Source of the DNA: an uncultured Collinsella sp.
Lineage (GTDB): Bacteria > Actinomycetota > Coriobacteriia > Coriobacteriales > Coriobacteriaceae
Length of the DNA: 32,644 bases
Assembly (NCBI GenBank): GCA_934654625.1
Contig: CAKUGM010000017.1
Location: 1-32,644 of the forward strand
Reading direction: 5' to 3'
Shown: positions 6,463-14,604 of the stretch, in pieces
How positions within the stretch are numbered: position 1 is the stretch's first letter
Layout of the letters: each line of letters opens with the position of its first letter
Translations under genes and position numbers: made by a program
Notes under the pieces: model-generated
What the model was told of the DNA's origin: nothing
The model's input: the letters and a program-made list of their open reading frames with translations, nothing else
Databases searched by the model: none

Positions 6463-8951
6463 CGGTGCCGCAACAGCCAGACGTTATCGAGGTGCGCGGT
6501 GCACGCGTCCACAACCTGAAAGATATCGACATCGACATTCCGCTGGGTAAGCTCGTGGGCATTGCCGGCGTCTCGGGTTCGGGCAAGAGCTCGCTTGCCC
6601 TGGGCGTCCTTTATGCCGAAGGATCGCGTCGGTATCTGGAAGCGCTCAGCACCTACACGCGCCGTCGCCTCACACAGGCCGAACATGCACAGGTGGACGA
6701 GGTGCTGCACGTACCGGCGGCGCTCGCGCTGCACCAGCGTCCCAGCGTACCGGGTGTGCGCTCCACTTTTGGCACCATGACCGAGCTCAACAACAGCCTG
6801 CGCCTGCTCTTTAGCCGCTGCGCCCATCACGTGTGCCCACACTGCGGCGCGCGCGTGGAGCCGAGTCTCAACGTAGCGGCGGGTTTGCCGCTCGTCTGTC
6901 CGTCATGCAATCGCGAGTTCTACGCGCCGGATGCCGAGGGCTTGGCGTTCAACAGCGGTGGCGCGTGCCCAACCTGCGGCGGCACCGGCATCACGCGCGA
7001 GGTGGACGAGGCGAGTTTGGTTCCCGATGAGACCAAGACCATCGATGAGGGCGCGGTGCTTCCCTGGGGCTCGCTCATGTGGGACCTCATGAAGCAAGTT
7101 GCCGGTGAGATGGGCGTGCGTACCGATGTGCCATTCAGCCAGCTGACTCCGGCCGAGCGCGACATCGTCTTTCACGGCCCAGCCGAGAAGAAACACATCC
7201 TCTACGTCCCTAAAAACGGCCAGGGGGCAACGCCGCTCGACTTTACCTATTACAACGCCGTCTATACCGTTGAGAACGCGCTTTCCAAGGTCAAGGAAGA
7301 CAAGGGTCTCAAGCGCGTAGCGCGTTTCCTGCATGAGGGTCCGTGCCGCGATTGCGGCGGCACGAGGCTTTCGGCTGCGGCGCGACGTCCCCAGGTGCGA
7401 GGCATCGACCTGGCACAAGCCGCCGCCATGACGCTCGGCGAGTCGATTGAGTGGGTGCGCGCAGTCCCGGCGTCCCTGCCGCAGGAGATGCGCCCCATGG
7501 CGACAGACATCTGCGACTCGTTTCTCAATACGGCGCGTCGCCTGGTCGATCTGGGCCTTGATTACCTGTCGCTCGACCGTGCCGGAGCCACGCTTTCTAC
7601 GGGTGAGCGACAGCGCGTGCAGCTTGCGCGTGTGGTGCGCAATCGCTCGACCGGCGTGCTCTATGTGCTGGACGAGCCTTCGATCGGTCTGCATCCGGCC
7701 AATGTCGATGGCCTGGTGAGTGTCATGCGTGATTTGGTTGCAGACGGCAACACGGTGGTGGTTGTCGACCACGACACACGCGTGCTTGCGGAGGCAGATT
7801 ATCTGGTCGAGATGGGCCCTGCTGCCGGAGCCGCCGGTGGCAATGTGCTTAGCACAGGTACGGTCGACGAGGTGAGCGATGCGCCCGAGAGTCGCATCGC
7901 CCCATTTTTGCGCACGTCGCCCCAGCGTTTGCGTCCGATAATCTCCGAAGACGAGCTGTTCGACCATGGGCACATTCGTATGGAGACGGGTGCGATCCAT
8001 ACGGTGAAACCCCTGGAAGTCGATATTCCCCGCGGTCGTTTGACGGCGGTCACGGGCGTTTCCGGCTCGGGCAAGACCACGCTTGTGCTCGAGACACTCA
8101 TTCCTGCTCTCAAGGCACAGGCGGCGGGGGAGTGCGTGCCGCGCCACGTACGCTGGATTGATGCCGAGGGAATCGCCCGTGCGAACCTTATCGACGCGAC
8201 ACCCATCGGCGCCAACGTGCGCTCGACGGTTGCCACCTATGCCGATATCCACGACGAGCTGCGCCGTGCCTACGCGCGCACGCCCGAGGCTAAGGAGGCT
8301 GGCTATAAAGCGGGTGCCTTCAGCTATAACACCGGAGCCCTGCGCTGCCCCACCTGCGACGGTACGGGCGCCATCTCGCTTGACGTGCAGTTCCTGCCCG
8401 ATGTCGAGATCGTCTGCCCCGCATGCCGAGGCTCGCGCTACTCCGAGGCGGCCTCGCATATTCATCGCCAGAGCGCGGACGGCAGCCTCCTTACGCTGCC
8501 GCAGCTCATGGACATGAGTGTGGACGAGGCGCTCGATGCAACACTGGGTCTCAAGAAGGTTCAGGCGCGCTTGCAAACCCTGCACGACCTGGGACTCGGT
8601 TACCTGACGCTCGGCGAGCCCACGCCGGCGCTTTCGGGTGGCGAGGCCCAGCGTCTCAAGCTCGCAAGCGAGATGGGCCGCGCGCAAGACGATTCCGTCT
8701 TCGTGTTCGACGAGCCCACGATCGGCCTGCATCCGCTCGATGTCGAGGTGCTGTTGGGCGTCTTTGACGGCTTGGTATCGAAGGGCGCGACCGTTGTGGT
8801 GATCGAGCATGACCTCGATTTGATTCGCAATGCCGATTACGTGATAGATATGGGGCCCGGTGGCGGCGAGCGCGGTGGTCGCATCGTCTGCGCGGGAACG
8901 CCCGCGGCGGTTGCGGCTTGCCCCGAGAGCGTCACCGGTCGCTATCTGTAG
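6459..8951 (+). CDS. UvrA-like ABC ATPase lacking the UvrB-binding domain (UvrA2 class)
   Basis: An 830-residue protein with two UvrA-type ABC modules: Walker A G37-VSGSGKSS-45 and a second GVSGSGKTT near residue 533, signature motifs LSTGERQR and LSGGEAQR, and Walker B regions VLDEPSIGLHP and VFDEPTIGLHP. Zinc-module cysteines include CPHCG, CPSC, CPTCGG and, in the second half, CPTCDG and CPACRG. Canonical UvrA is about 940-970 residues; here the segment between LRLLF and the zinc module is very short, so the UvrB-binding domain is essentially missing. That is the UvrA2/DrrC-like class, linked in other bacteria to tolerance of DNA-binding drugs. It starts inside the GNAT stop codon (ATGA overlap). 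A bidirectional hairpin terminator follows at 8983. Confidence 0.9.
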   Translation: MTVPQQPDVIEVRGARVHNLKDIDIDIPLGKLVGIAGVSGSGKSSLALGVLYAEGSRRYLEALSTYTRRRLTQAEHAQVDEVLHVPAALALHQRPSVPGVRSTFGTMTELNNSLRLLFSRCAHHVCPHCGARVEPSLNVAAGLPLVCPSCNREFYAPDAEGLAFNSGGACPTCGGTGITREVDEASLVPDETKTIDEGAVLPWGSLMWDLMKQVAGEMGVRTDVPFSQLTPAERDIVFHGPAEKKHILYVPKNGQGATPLDFTYYNAVYTVENALSKVKEDKGLKRVARFLHEGPCRDCGGTRLSAAARRPQVRGIDLAQAAAMTLGESIEWVRAVPASLPQEMRPMATDICDSFLNTARRLVDLGLDYLSLDRAGATLSTGERQRVQLARVVRNRSTGVLYVLDEPSIGLHPANVDGLVSVMRDLVADGNTVVVVDHDTRVLAEADYLVEMGPAAGAAGGNVLSTGTVDEVSDAPESRIAPFLRTSPQRLRPIISEDELFDHGHIRMETGAIHTVKPLEVDIPRGRLTAVTGVSGSGKTTLVLETLIPALKAQAAGECVPRHVRWIDAEGIARANLIDATPIGANVRSTVATYADIHDELRRAYARTPEAKEAGYKAGAFSYNTGALRCPTCDGTGAISLDVQFLPDVEIVCPACRGSRYSEAASHIHRQSADGSLLTLPQLMDMSVDEALDATLGLKKVQARLQTLHDLGLGYLTLGEPTPALSGGEAQRLKLASEMGRAQDDSVFVFDEPTIGLHPLDVEVLLGVFDGLVSKGATVVVIEHDLDLIRNADYVIDMGPGGGERGGRIVCAGTPAAVAACPESVTGRYL

Positions 8952-8980
8952 CACCCGCACGCACACCGCTCACATATGCA

Positions 8981-9016
8981 AAAAGCCGCCGCGAGGGCAA
9001 CTCCTCGCGGCGGCTT
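8981..9016. terminator. Bidirectional intrinsic terminator between uvrA-like and COG0523 genes
   Basis: A perfect 14-bp stem (8983-8996 with 9003-9016) and 6-base loop lie between convergent genes. Read on the minus strand the stem is followed by five T, so it best serves the COG0523 gene; on the plus strand only two T follow. Confidence 0.88.
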
Positions 9017-9045
9017 GACATGCAAAGTTGACGCTGCTTCGTCTC

Positions 9046-10176
9046 TTATGCGCGGCGCCAATCGGTCAGGCAAGCATCGAGACCGGCGACGACGGCGTCC
9101 TTATCCATGTGACGGCCGATGATGCACAGGCGCGTCTCGCGGTCGCCCACCTCGTCGTCCCAATAGTCGCGCAGCTCGGGGTTGTCGGCGATGATCTGCT
9201 GCTTCTCGTCCTCGGGGGCGGAATCCACAAACAGGCCATTCTCCATCAGGCGCATCTGATGGCCCGCCTGCTCAAAGATGTAGCACATGTCGGGGTTGGC
9301 GTTTTGCCACAGCGGGCCCTTGACGCGGATGACCTCGTCGGGCCAGTCCTGCTCCACAAAGTCGGTGAATTTCTCCAGGTCAAAGGGCTTGCGGCGAGCG
9401 TAGACAAAGGTCTCGATGTCGTATTCCAGGACCTCGAGGTCGTCGTGCTCCTCGGGGTGCTCCATGGCCTCGACCCATGCGGCGGATTTATAGGCGCGGC
9501 TAAAGTCAAAGCGGTCGGTATCCAGCAGCTCGTCCATGGGGACGTTGCCCTGCTCGGCCTCGACGATTACGGCGTCCTTTTGCAGGCCGCGTACGATAGC
9601 CTTGAGCTCGGCGATCTGCTCGGGCGTCACGGTGTCGGTCTTGTTGAGGACGAGCGTGGTGCAAAACTCGATCTGCTGGATCAGCAGGCTCTCGATATCG
9701 TCCTCGTCGATATTCTCGGCCAGCAGGTCGCGACCGCCGTTGAACTCGTCATACATGCGTGCGCAGTCCACCACGGCAACGATGTTGTCGAGTGCGAGCA
9801 GGGGCTCGCCGTCGGTCTTGGCGTCGTCGCAGAAGGAAGAGATGGTATAGGCGATGGGGATGGGCTCGCAGATGCCGGAGGCCTCGATGATGATGTAGTC
9901 GAAGTCGCCGGATTCGGCGATGCCCTGCAGCTGGTTGGCGAGGTCTTCGGACAGTGTGCAGCAGATGCAGCCGTTGGTGAGGGGGATGAGGTCGTCTGCC
10001 TCAGAAAGGCCGCCGTCGGCGATGAGGTCGGCGTCGACGTTGATCTCGCCGATATCGTTGACGATCACGGCGGCACGGATACCGCCATCGTTTTCGAGGA
10101 TATGGTTGAGCAAGGTGGTCTTGCCGGCACCGAGGTAGCCGGTGAGCATCACGATCTTGACAGGCTTTTTGGGCAT
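9046..10176 (-). CDS. COG0523 (CobW/G3E) GTPase, putative metallochaperone
   Basis: A 376-residue G3E-family P-loop GTPase. It has the P-loop G13-YLGAGKTT-21, the family hallmark metal-binding CxCC at C70-I-C72-C73, and an NKTD guanine-specificity motif, followed by a CobW C-terminal domain. Family members deliver zinc, cobalt or other metals to target enzymes in the cytoplasm. The metal here is unknown; no adjacent nitrile hydratase, urease or cobalamin genes point to one. The start at 10174-10176 is chosen for its AAAGGAGG site; the frame upstream to 10224 has no support. A terminator follows at 8981-9016. Confidence 0.9.
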   Translation of the reverse strand: MPKKPVKIVMLTGYLGAGKTTLLNHILENDGGIRAAVIVNDIGEINVDADLIADGGLSEADDLIPLTNGCICCTLSEDLANQLQGIAESGDFDYIIIEASGICEPIPIAYTISSFCDDAKTDGEPLLALDNIVAVVDCARMYDEFNGGRDLLAENIDEDDIESLLIQQIEFCTTLVLNKTDTVTPEQIAELKAIVRGLQKDAVIVEAEQGNVPMDELLDTDRFDFSRAYKSAAWVEAMEHPEEHDDLEVLEYDIETFVYARRKPFDLEKFTDFVEQDWPDEVIRVKGPLWQNANPDMCYIFEQAGHQMRLMENGLFVDSAPEDEKQQIIADNPELRDYWDDEVGDRETRLCIIGRHMDKDAVVAGLDACLTDWRRA

Positions 10177-10282
10177 GGGCCCTCCTTTGTTAGTCGCAGC
10201 TGACAAGTGAATCTTAGAATACACCGCGCCTTATGTACCCGTCTGCACGCTAAAAATCACAGAGAGGGCTTGCGCGTGTCGA

Positions 10283-10327
10283 AAAAACAGCCGCGGGCCG
10301 CCCGTGGGTTGGGCTAGCCTGCGGCTG
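10283..10327 (-). terminator. Intrinsic terminator of the ArsC/Spx-like gene
   Basis: On the minus strand CAGCCGC (10327-10321) pairs with GCGGCTG (10294-10288) around a GC-rich interior, and six T follow directly. It sits about 30 bases after the stop codon at 10359. Confidence 0.75.
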
Positions 10328-10358
10328 CGGGAACGGGCATTTGTACGTGGGCGCGTGC

Positions 10359-10700
10359 CTACTCCCAGGTCTTCCAAACGTCGGGGGCGTAGCCGACGGT
10401 GGCAGCGCGTCCGTTGCGCACGATGGGCTCCGCGAGCACCTGCTGGTTTTCGAGCAGCTTGTCAAAGCGCTGGCTTTCGGCCAGGTGCTGCACGAGTGCC
10501 AGCGTGTCCTGGTCTTTTGCCTTGGGGTCCAGCAGCGCATCGATGCCGCCTACGGCGCGCATCACGCTTTGCAGCTCGCCCTTGCTCATCTCCTTCTCGC
10601 GCAGGTCGATGAATTGGACCTTGATGCGACGCTCTTTGAAATAGCGCCGTGCTTTCTTGGTATCGAAGCTCTTCTTGGTGCCGAAGATCTGAATGTTCAC
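10359..10700 (-). CDS. ArsC/Spx-family protein with no cysteine
   Basis: A 113-residue thioredoxin-fold protein of the arsenate reductase/Spx family, with NIQIFGTKKSFDTKKARRYF at the N-terminus, LAEPIVRNGRAATVGY near the C-terminus, and normal family length. Relatives carry a cysteine in the first loop used for thiol chemistry. Here that position is Ser (GTKKSFD), and the whole protein contains no Cys, so arsenate reduction or a redox switch is very unlikely; a binding or regulatory role is more probable. The start is a GTG at 10698-10700, chosen because it follows AGAGG by 8 bases and matches the family N-terminus; the open frame runs on upstream to 10760. It is 69 bases downstream of the flavoprotein gene and may be co-transcribed. 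Confidence 0.85.
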   Translation of the reverse strand: MNIQIFGTKKSFDTKKARRYFKERRIKVQFIDLREKEMSKGELQSVMRAVGGIDALLDPKAKDQDTLALVQHLAESQRFDKLLENQQVLAEPIVRNGRAATVGYAPDVWKTWE

Positions 10701-10769
10701 GATGCCTGCCTCTTCGCTGGAGTGCGGTTGCCTTGCGACATGGTATCGCACGGCGAGCACGAAAGGACG

Positions 10770-11393
10770 TTAACGAATGAAGTTCGTCCTGGCGCGCTCC
10801 GGCTCGGGCGCGGTGATGCCCGCGGCGCGTCCCGCTTCGATGCATTTGAGCATCCATGCCATATTGCGGCCCAGGTTGCGCATGGTCGCCATGCCCTCGG
10901 TGTCTTGAAGGGCTTCCTCGGGCGCGCCTCCAAAGGTGACGTTCCAGTAGGTGGAGGAGACGACGGGCATTTGGTTGATGGTGAAGTACTTGTTGAGCAC
11001 GTCAACGCTGGCACACGTCCCTGCGCGGCGAGCGACAGCGATGGATGCCCCTGGCTTGTGGGCAAAGGCAGCGCCGCCGGCGTAGAAGGCGCGGTCGAGG
11101 AAGGAGAGGATGCGTCCCGAAGGGTGCGCGTAATAGACCGGTGTGCCAAAGACAAAGCCGTCGGCCTGGGCGGCGAGGTCTATAAACTCGTTGACGGGAT
11201 CGTCATCAAAGACGCAGTGACCATCGAGGTCGGAGCATCGATTGCAGGCAATGCAATCACGATACGCGCCGGTACCGAGTTGGAAGATTTGGGTATAGAT
11301 GCCTTCGGCCTCGAGTGCCTGCGCTATCTGCTTGAGCGCCGTCGCCGTGTTTCCATGCACCCTTGCGCTGCCGTTAACCAATAGAACCTTCAT
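10770..11393 (-). CDS. NAD(P)H-dependent FMN reductase-like iron-sulfur flavoprotein
   Basis: A 207-residue flavodoxin-fold protein. The N-terminal VLLVNGSARVHGNTATAL is the FMN phosphate loop, and GTPVYYAHPSGRILSFLDRA is the conserved FMN-contacting segment. The cysteines C47-x2-C50-x2-C53-x6-C60 resemble the compact cluster motif of iron-sulfur flavoproteins, so a [4Fe-4S] cluster next to FMN is possible. Likely role: electron transfer or quinone/disulfide reduction in the anaerobic cytoplasm; the substrate is unknown. The start at 11391-11393 follows GGAGGG. It is divergent from the patatin-like gene, sharing a gap of 106 bases. Confidence 0.85.
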   Translation of the reverse strand: MKVLLVNGSARVHGNTATALKQIAQALEAEGIYTQIFQLGTGAYRDCIACNRCSDLDGHCVFDDDPVNEFIDLAAQADGFVFGTPVYYAHPSGRILSFLDRAFYAGGAAFAHKPGASIAVARRAGTCASVDVLNKYFTINQMPVVSSTYWNVTFGGAPEEALQDTEGMATMRNLGRNMAWMLKCIEAGRAAGITAPEPERARTNFIR

Positions 11394-11469
11394 GGACCCT
11401 CCCCGGTGTTTCGTGTACATGCCCTGGATTATCGCACGTTCCCAGGCGTGTGGGCCGGTGACGCAGGCG

Positions 11470-11475
11470 TATACT
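11470..11475 (+). promoter_or_regulatory. Probable -10 element of the patatin-like gene
   Basis: TATACT lies 24 bases upstream of the start codon at 11500. No good -35 hexamer is visible at 16-18 bases upstream. Assigned on consensus and position only. Confidence 0.4.
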
Positions 11476-11499
11476 GTCGCGCATCGAGAAAGAGGATGG

Positions 11500-12378
11500 A
11501 TGCAACAGACGATTTCGACTGCGAGCCTGCCGCGACGCACCGGCGTGGTGCTGGAGGGCGGAGGATTCCGCGGGCTCTACACTGCAGGCGTGCTTGACGT
11601 GTGGATGGAGCACGGCGTTACCGCCGATGGGACGGTGGGAGTCTCTGCAGGCGCCGCCTTTGGATACAATTTCAAATCCCGCCAGATTGGGCGCGTACTT
11701 CGTTACAACACGGCCTACGCTGCCGATCCGCGCTATGCGAGCTTGCGGAATTGGCTGCGCACGGGCGACCTGTACAGTCGCGACTTTGCCTACGGCGAGG
11801 TGCCGCTGGTACTCGATCCGGTGGATACACAGACGTTTCGCTCATGGCCCATGCGCTTCACGGCGGTGGCAACCGACATCAATACGGGCGAGGCGGTCTA
11901 TCGCGATCTTGAACACGGCGATGCGAGCGACATTGAGTGGATTCGCGCATCGGCATCGATTCCTGTGCTGTCGCGTCCCGTGAAGCTTGATGGCCGTGAG
12001 CTTTTGGACGGCGGTGCCGCCGAGTCCATTCCCGTGGTGTGGATGCGTGGCCAGGGCTATCAAAAGATCGCCGTCGTGCTCACTCAGCCGCGGGGTTATC
12101 GCAAGGAACCCAATCGTCTCATGCCTCTTTTGCGCCTTTGGTTGCATCGCTATCCGCGCTTGGTGGAGCTGCTTGCGCATCGACACGAACGGTACAACGC
12201 GTGCCTCGATATGATTGAACGTCTTGAGCGTGAGGGGTCATTATTCGTAATTCGCCCCAGCCGAGACGTGAGCGTACCCGCCATATGCAAAGATCCGCAA
12301 AAGCTCAAGGAGATATACGAAGTGGGGCGTGCCGACGCATTGAACACACTCGATGGGTTGCAAGTGTTCTTTGCGTAG
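11500..12378 (+). CDS. Patatin-like phospholipase
   Basis: A 292-residue serine lipid acyl hydrolase of the patatin family (RssA/YjjU-like). It shows the glycine-rich oxyanion motif G20-GGFRG-25, the nucleophile elbow G47-V-S49-A-G51 and the partner aspartate in LLDGGAAESIP, forming the Ser-Asp dyad. It probably cleaves fatty acyl groups from phospholipids; it has no signal peptide, so it is cytoplasmic or peripheral. The start at 11500 follows AAGAGG; the open frame reaching back to 11299 overlaps the divergent flavoprotein and is not supported. A TATACT -10 element lies just upstream. Confidence 0.92.
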   Translation: MQQTISTASLPRRTGVVLEGGGFRGLYTAGVLDVWMEHGVTADGTVGVSAGAAFGYNFKSRQIGRVLRYNTAYAADPRYASLRNWLRTGDLYSRDFAYGEVPLVLDPVDTQTFRSWPMRFTAVATDINTGEAVYRDLEHGDASDIEWIRASASIPVLSRPVKLDGRELLDGGAAESIPVVWMRGQGYQKIAVVLTQPRGYRKEPNRLMPLLRLWLHRYPRLVELLAHRHERYNACLDMIERLEREGSLFVIRPSRDVSVPAICKDPQKLKEIYEVGRADALNTLDGLQVFFA

Positions 12379-12490
12379 CATTCGATGCATGTGGATTAGA
12401 ATGCGAGTTGATTTCGAGCCAAATGTCCAACCGGTATGCCCCCTTGCGTTTTATTATCAAGATACGCATTGAGCGCGAGAGGGGGTTGCC

Positions 12491-13510
12491 ATGAATCGCA
12501 TACATGACGACGCTTGGCAATTTCCCATGCCTCTCATGTGCACGGCGTTCGAGCCCGGGACGCTCGATTGTACGCTTGCTGGGATGTCCGAGGATGACCG
12601 AGGCACCATCGCACGCGCCGAGGCGCTCTACTATCGGGGCCTTCCCGACGACGCCTGTCGCTTGGCGGAGCCGTATCTGACCTCCGACGATTTGTCGCTT
12701 CGACTATCGGCATGCCTTATCTGCGCATATGCCAACCTGTCTCTCAATCGTTCCATGGCGGCGCGTCGCTGTTTGAAATACCTTGAGGAGACGGGAAAGG
12801 ACCCGCGCGTAACCGAGAATCCGCGTGCCCGCGCATCGTATATGCTCTTTGCGGCAAGCGCGTGCGTGCTGCTGCATTTCCCCTCCCCGATATCTCGCGA
12901 CGAATTCAATTCATATGCCGCGCTGCTCCCCGAGGGGCTGCGTTTGTTTGCAACGTATGCGCTGGCGCATCGCGCCTACCTTGAGGGCGATTACGGGCGC
13001 TGCGTGGGTATGGCCGAAAACGCCTTGTCGATGAAACAGGGGAGCTATCCCGTGGCGGAGGTGTTCCTGCACTTGATGGCTGCTGTGGGATGGATTAATC
13101 AGCATGATATCGACCGTGCCAAGGCGCACTTCATGTGCGCTTGGCAGATAGCGCAGCCTGACGATTTGATTGAGATGCTCGGCGAACATCACGGGCTTTT
13201 GCAGGGTGTGCTCGAATCGTGTCTCAAAAAGGACTTTCCCCAGGATTTTGCGCGCATCATCAAGATTACCGACCGTTTTAGCCGTGGGTGGCGGCGCGTG
13301 CATAACCCCACCGCAGGGGCGAGCGTTGCGGATAATCTGACGACGACGGAATTCGCCATCTCCATGCTGGCATGCCGTGGGTGGACAAACGACGAGATTG
13401 CCGCGCACTTGCAGATATCGCGCGGCACAGTGAAGAACCGCCTGTCGAGTGTCTATGCCAAACTGGGCATTTCGAGTCGCGCTGCATTGAGGCAGTTTGT
13501 GCTGCTGTAA
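12491..13510 (+). CDS. LuxR-family transcriptional regulator
   Basis: A 339-residue protein with a C-terminal LuxR/FixJ-type helix-turn-helix (about residues 281-339, LTTTEFAISMLACRGWTNDE then ISRGTVKNRLSSVYAKLGI). The N-terminal part is an alpha-helical, TPR-like region with paired helices (for example YYRGLPDDACRLAEPYL), with no recognisable receiver or autoinducer domain. Such architecture fits a stand-alone or protein-interaction-controlled regulator. The start follows GAGGGGG. No target is evident; it sits 112 bases after the patatin-like gene on the same strand. Confidence 0.85.
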   Translation: MNRIHDDAWQFPMPLMCTAFEPGTLDCTLAGMSEDDRGTIARAEALYYRGLPDDACRLAEPYLTSDDLSLRLSACLICAYANLSLNRSMAARRCLKYLEETGKDPRVTENPRARASYMLFAASACVLLHFPSPISRDEFNSYAALLPEGLRLFATYALAHRAYLEGDYGRCVGMAENALSMKQGSYPVAEVFLHLMAAVGWINQHDIDRAKAHFMCAWQIAQPDDLIEMLGEHHGLLQGVLESCLKKDFPQDFARIIKITDRFSRGWRRVHNPTAGASVADNLTTTEFAISMLACRGWTNDEIAAHLQISRGTVKNRLSSVYAKLGISSRAALRQFVLL

Positions 13511-13533
13511 GGTACCAACTTTCCCATCGTAAT

Positions 13534-13566
13534 AAAAAAAGGCTACCGGCCTGTGCCGATAGCCCT
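13534..13566 (-). terminator. Intrinsic terminator of the thiamine operon
   Basis: Stem 13541-13550 with 13555-13564 and a 4-base loop. On the minus strand all positions pair, counting one G-U, and seven T follow immediately. It lies 30 bases past the thiE stop and also separates the convergent LuxR-type gene. Confidence 0.88.
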
Positions 13567-13596
13567 TAAACGGATGTGGTCTTTGCTCGGTGATAC

Positions 13597-14292
13597 CTAG
13601 GCTTGGTGCCAGGTGTCGACGAGCTCCGCCGCCGCTGCGTGCGGGTCGGGCGCACTGCAGACCGCGGAGACGACGAAGAAGCCTTCGACGCCTGTTGCCT
13701 TGAGGGCGGGCAGGTCTGCTGCCTTCACGCCACCGCCAACCACGATGGGACGCGGGCTAACCTCGTGCAAGGCGCGCAGGTCGTCGAAGTCCTGCGTGAT
13801 GATGCTGCCGTCGGATGCGAGACCGGCGTCTTTCTTGGTCGCCGTCTCGTGCAAGGGACCTACGCCCAGATAATCGACGAGGCTCATGTCCGCCGTTTTC
13901 ACGTACTCGAGCATTTCCTCGCAGCGGGCGGAGAGGCCTACGATGGCATCGGGTCCCAGAAGCTTGCGGCACACGTCTACGGGGATGTCGGATTGACCCA
14001 CATGAACACCGTCGCACTTGATGCCGCGCTCGCGAGCGGCCAGCACCGCGTCGAGACGGTCGTCGATGAGCAATGCTACTTGATCACTCTTGCCTGCGCG
14101 GGCGATGACGTCTGCCGCCTGCGCCGTGTACTCGATGAGGTTGCGTACGGAGCAAACCTTGGAACGGATCTGCATGCAGGTGAAGCCGGCGTCGAGTGCC
14201 TGCGCCACCACGTCTGCGACGGGGCGTCCCAGGGTGTTCTCGGGCCCCAACACCAAGTATGCCGAGATATCAAGATTGTCACGCATGCTCAT
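13597..14292 (-). CDS. thiE: Thiamine-phosphate synthase
   Basis: A 231-residue TIM-barrel enzyme that joins hydroxymethylpyrimidine diphosphate to hydroxyethylthiazole phosphate, giving thiamine monophosphate. Motifs seen include QIRSK (pyrophosphate-side lysine/arginine), GVHVGQSD, YLGVGPLHETATKKDA and PIVVGGGV. The start at 14290-14292 follows GGGAGG by 8 bases; an in-frame ATG two codons later is less well placed. It is the last gene of the riboswitch-led unit thiM-MTH1187-thiE, 3 bases after the preceding gene, and is followed by an intrinsic terminator. Confidence 0.95.
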   Translation of the reverse strand: MSMRDNLDISAYLVLGPENTLGRPVADVVAQALDAGFTCMQIRSKVCSVRNLIEYTAQAADVIARAGKSDQVALLIDDRLDAVLAARERGIKCDGVHVGQSDIPVDVCRKLLGPDAIVGLSARCEEMLEYVKTADMSLVDYLGVGPLHETATKKDAGLASDGSIITQDFDDLRALHEVSPRPIVVGGGVKAADLPALKATGVEGFFVVSAVCSAPDPHAAAAELVDTWHQA

Positions 14293-14295
14293 GGC

Positions 14296-14604
14296 TTATG
14301 CCTCCCGTGCTTTGAGCTGGGCGTCCAGGCGCTCCAGCTTGCCGTCCATCATGTGATCGAAGCCCGGGCGCACGTCTGCCTTGAGTACGACCTCGGTACG
14401 GATGCCCTTTTCCGCCAAGACGAAGGTGGCGTCCTTGACCACCTGCATGACTTCGTCCCATTCACCTTCAATCTCGGTGAACATCGAGGTCGTGCGGCTG
14501 GGAAGGCCGGACTCGCGGATGACGCGCACGACTTCTGCCACTTCGGCGGATAGCTCGTCGCCCGTGCCGCAGGGTGCGATGGCGACAGCGATAAGCGTGT
14601 TCAT
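14296..14604 (-). CDS. MTH1187/YkoF-type thiamine-binding family protein
   Basis: A 102-residue small ferredoxin-like-fold protein of the COG0011 (MTH1187) family. It contains the family segments VAIAPCGTGDELSAEVAEVV, MFTEIEGEWDEVMQVVKDA and a C-terminal KADVRPG. Members bind thiamine or its hydroxymethylpyrimidine part. Position between thiM and thiE, with its start codon directly abutting the thiM stop and its ribosome-binding site inside the thiM end, strongly supports a role in thiamine salvage. The exact biochemical step is not established. Confidence 0.88.
   Translation of the reverse strand: MNTLIAVAIAPCGTGDELSAEVAEVVRVIRESGLPSRTTSMFTEIEGEWDEVMQVVKDATFVLAEKGIRTEVVLKADVRPGFDHMMDGKLERLDAQLKAREA

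Noticed and set aside
6903..8966. A 687-residue open frame on the minus strand
   Set aside because: It lies antisense to the UvrA-like gene, which has both Walker A motifs and zinc cysteines. The antisense protein has no recognisable domain.
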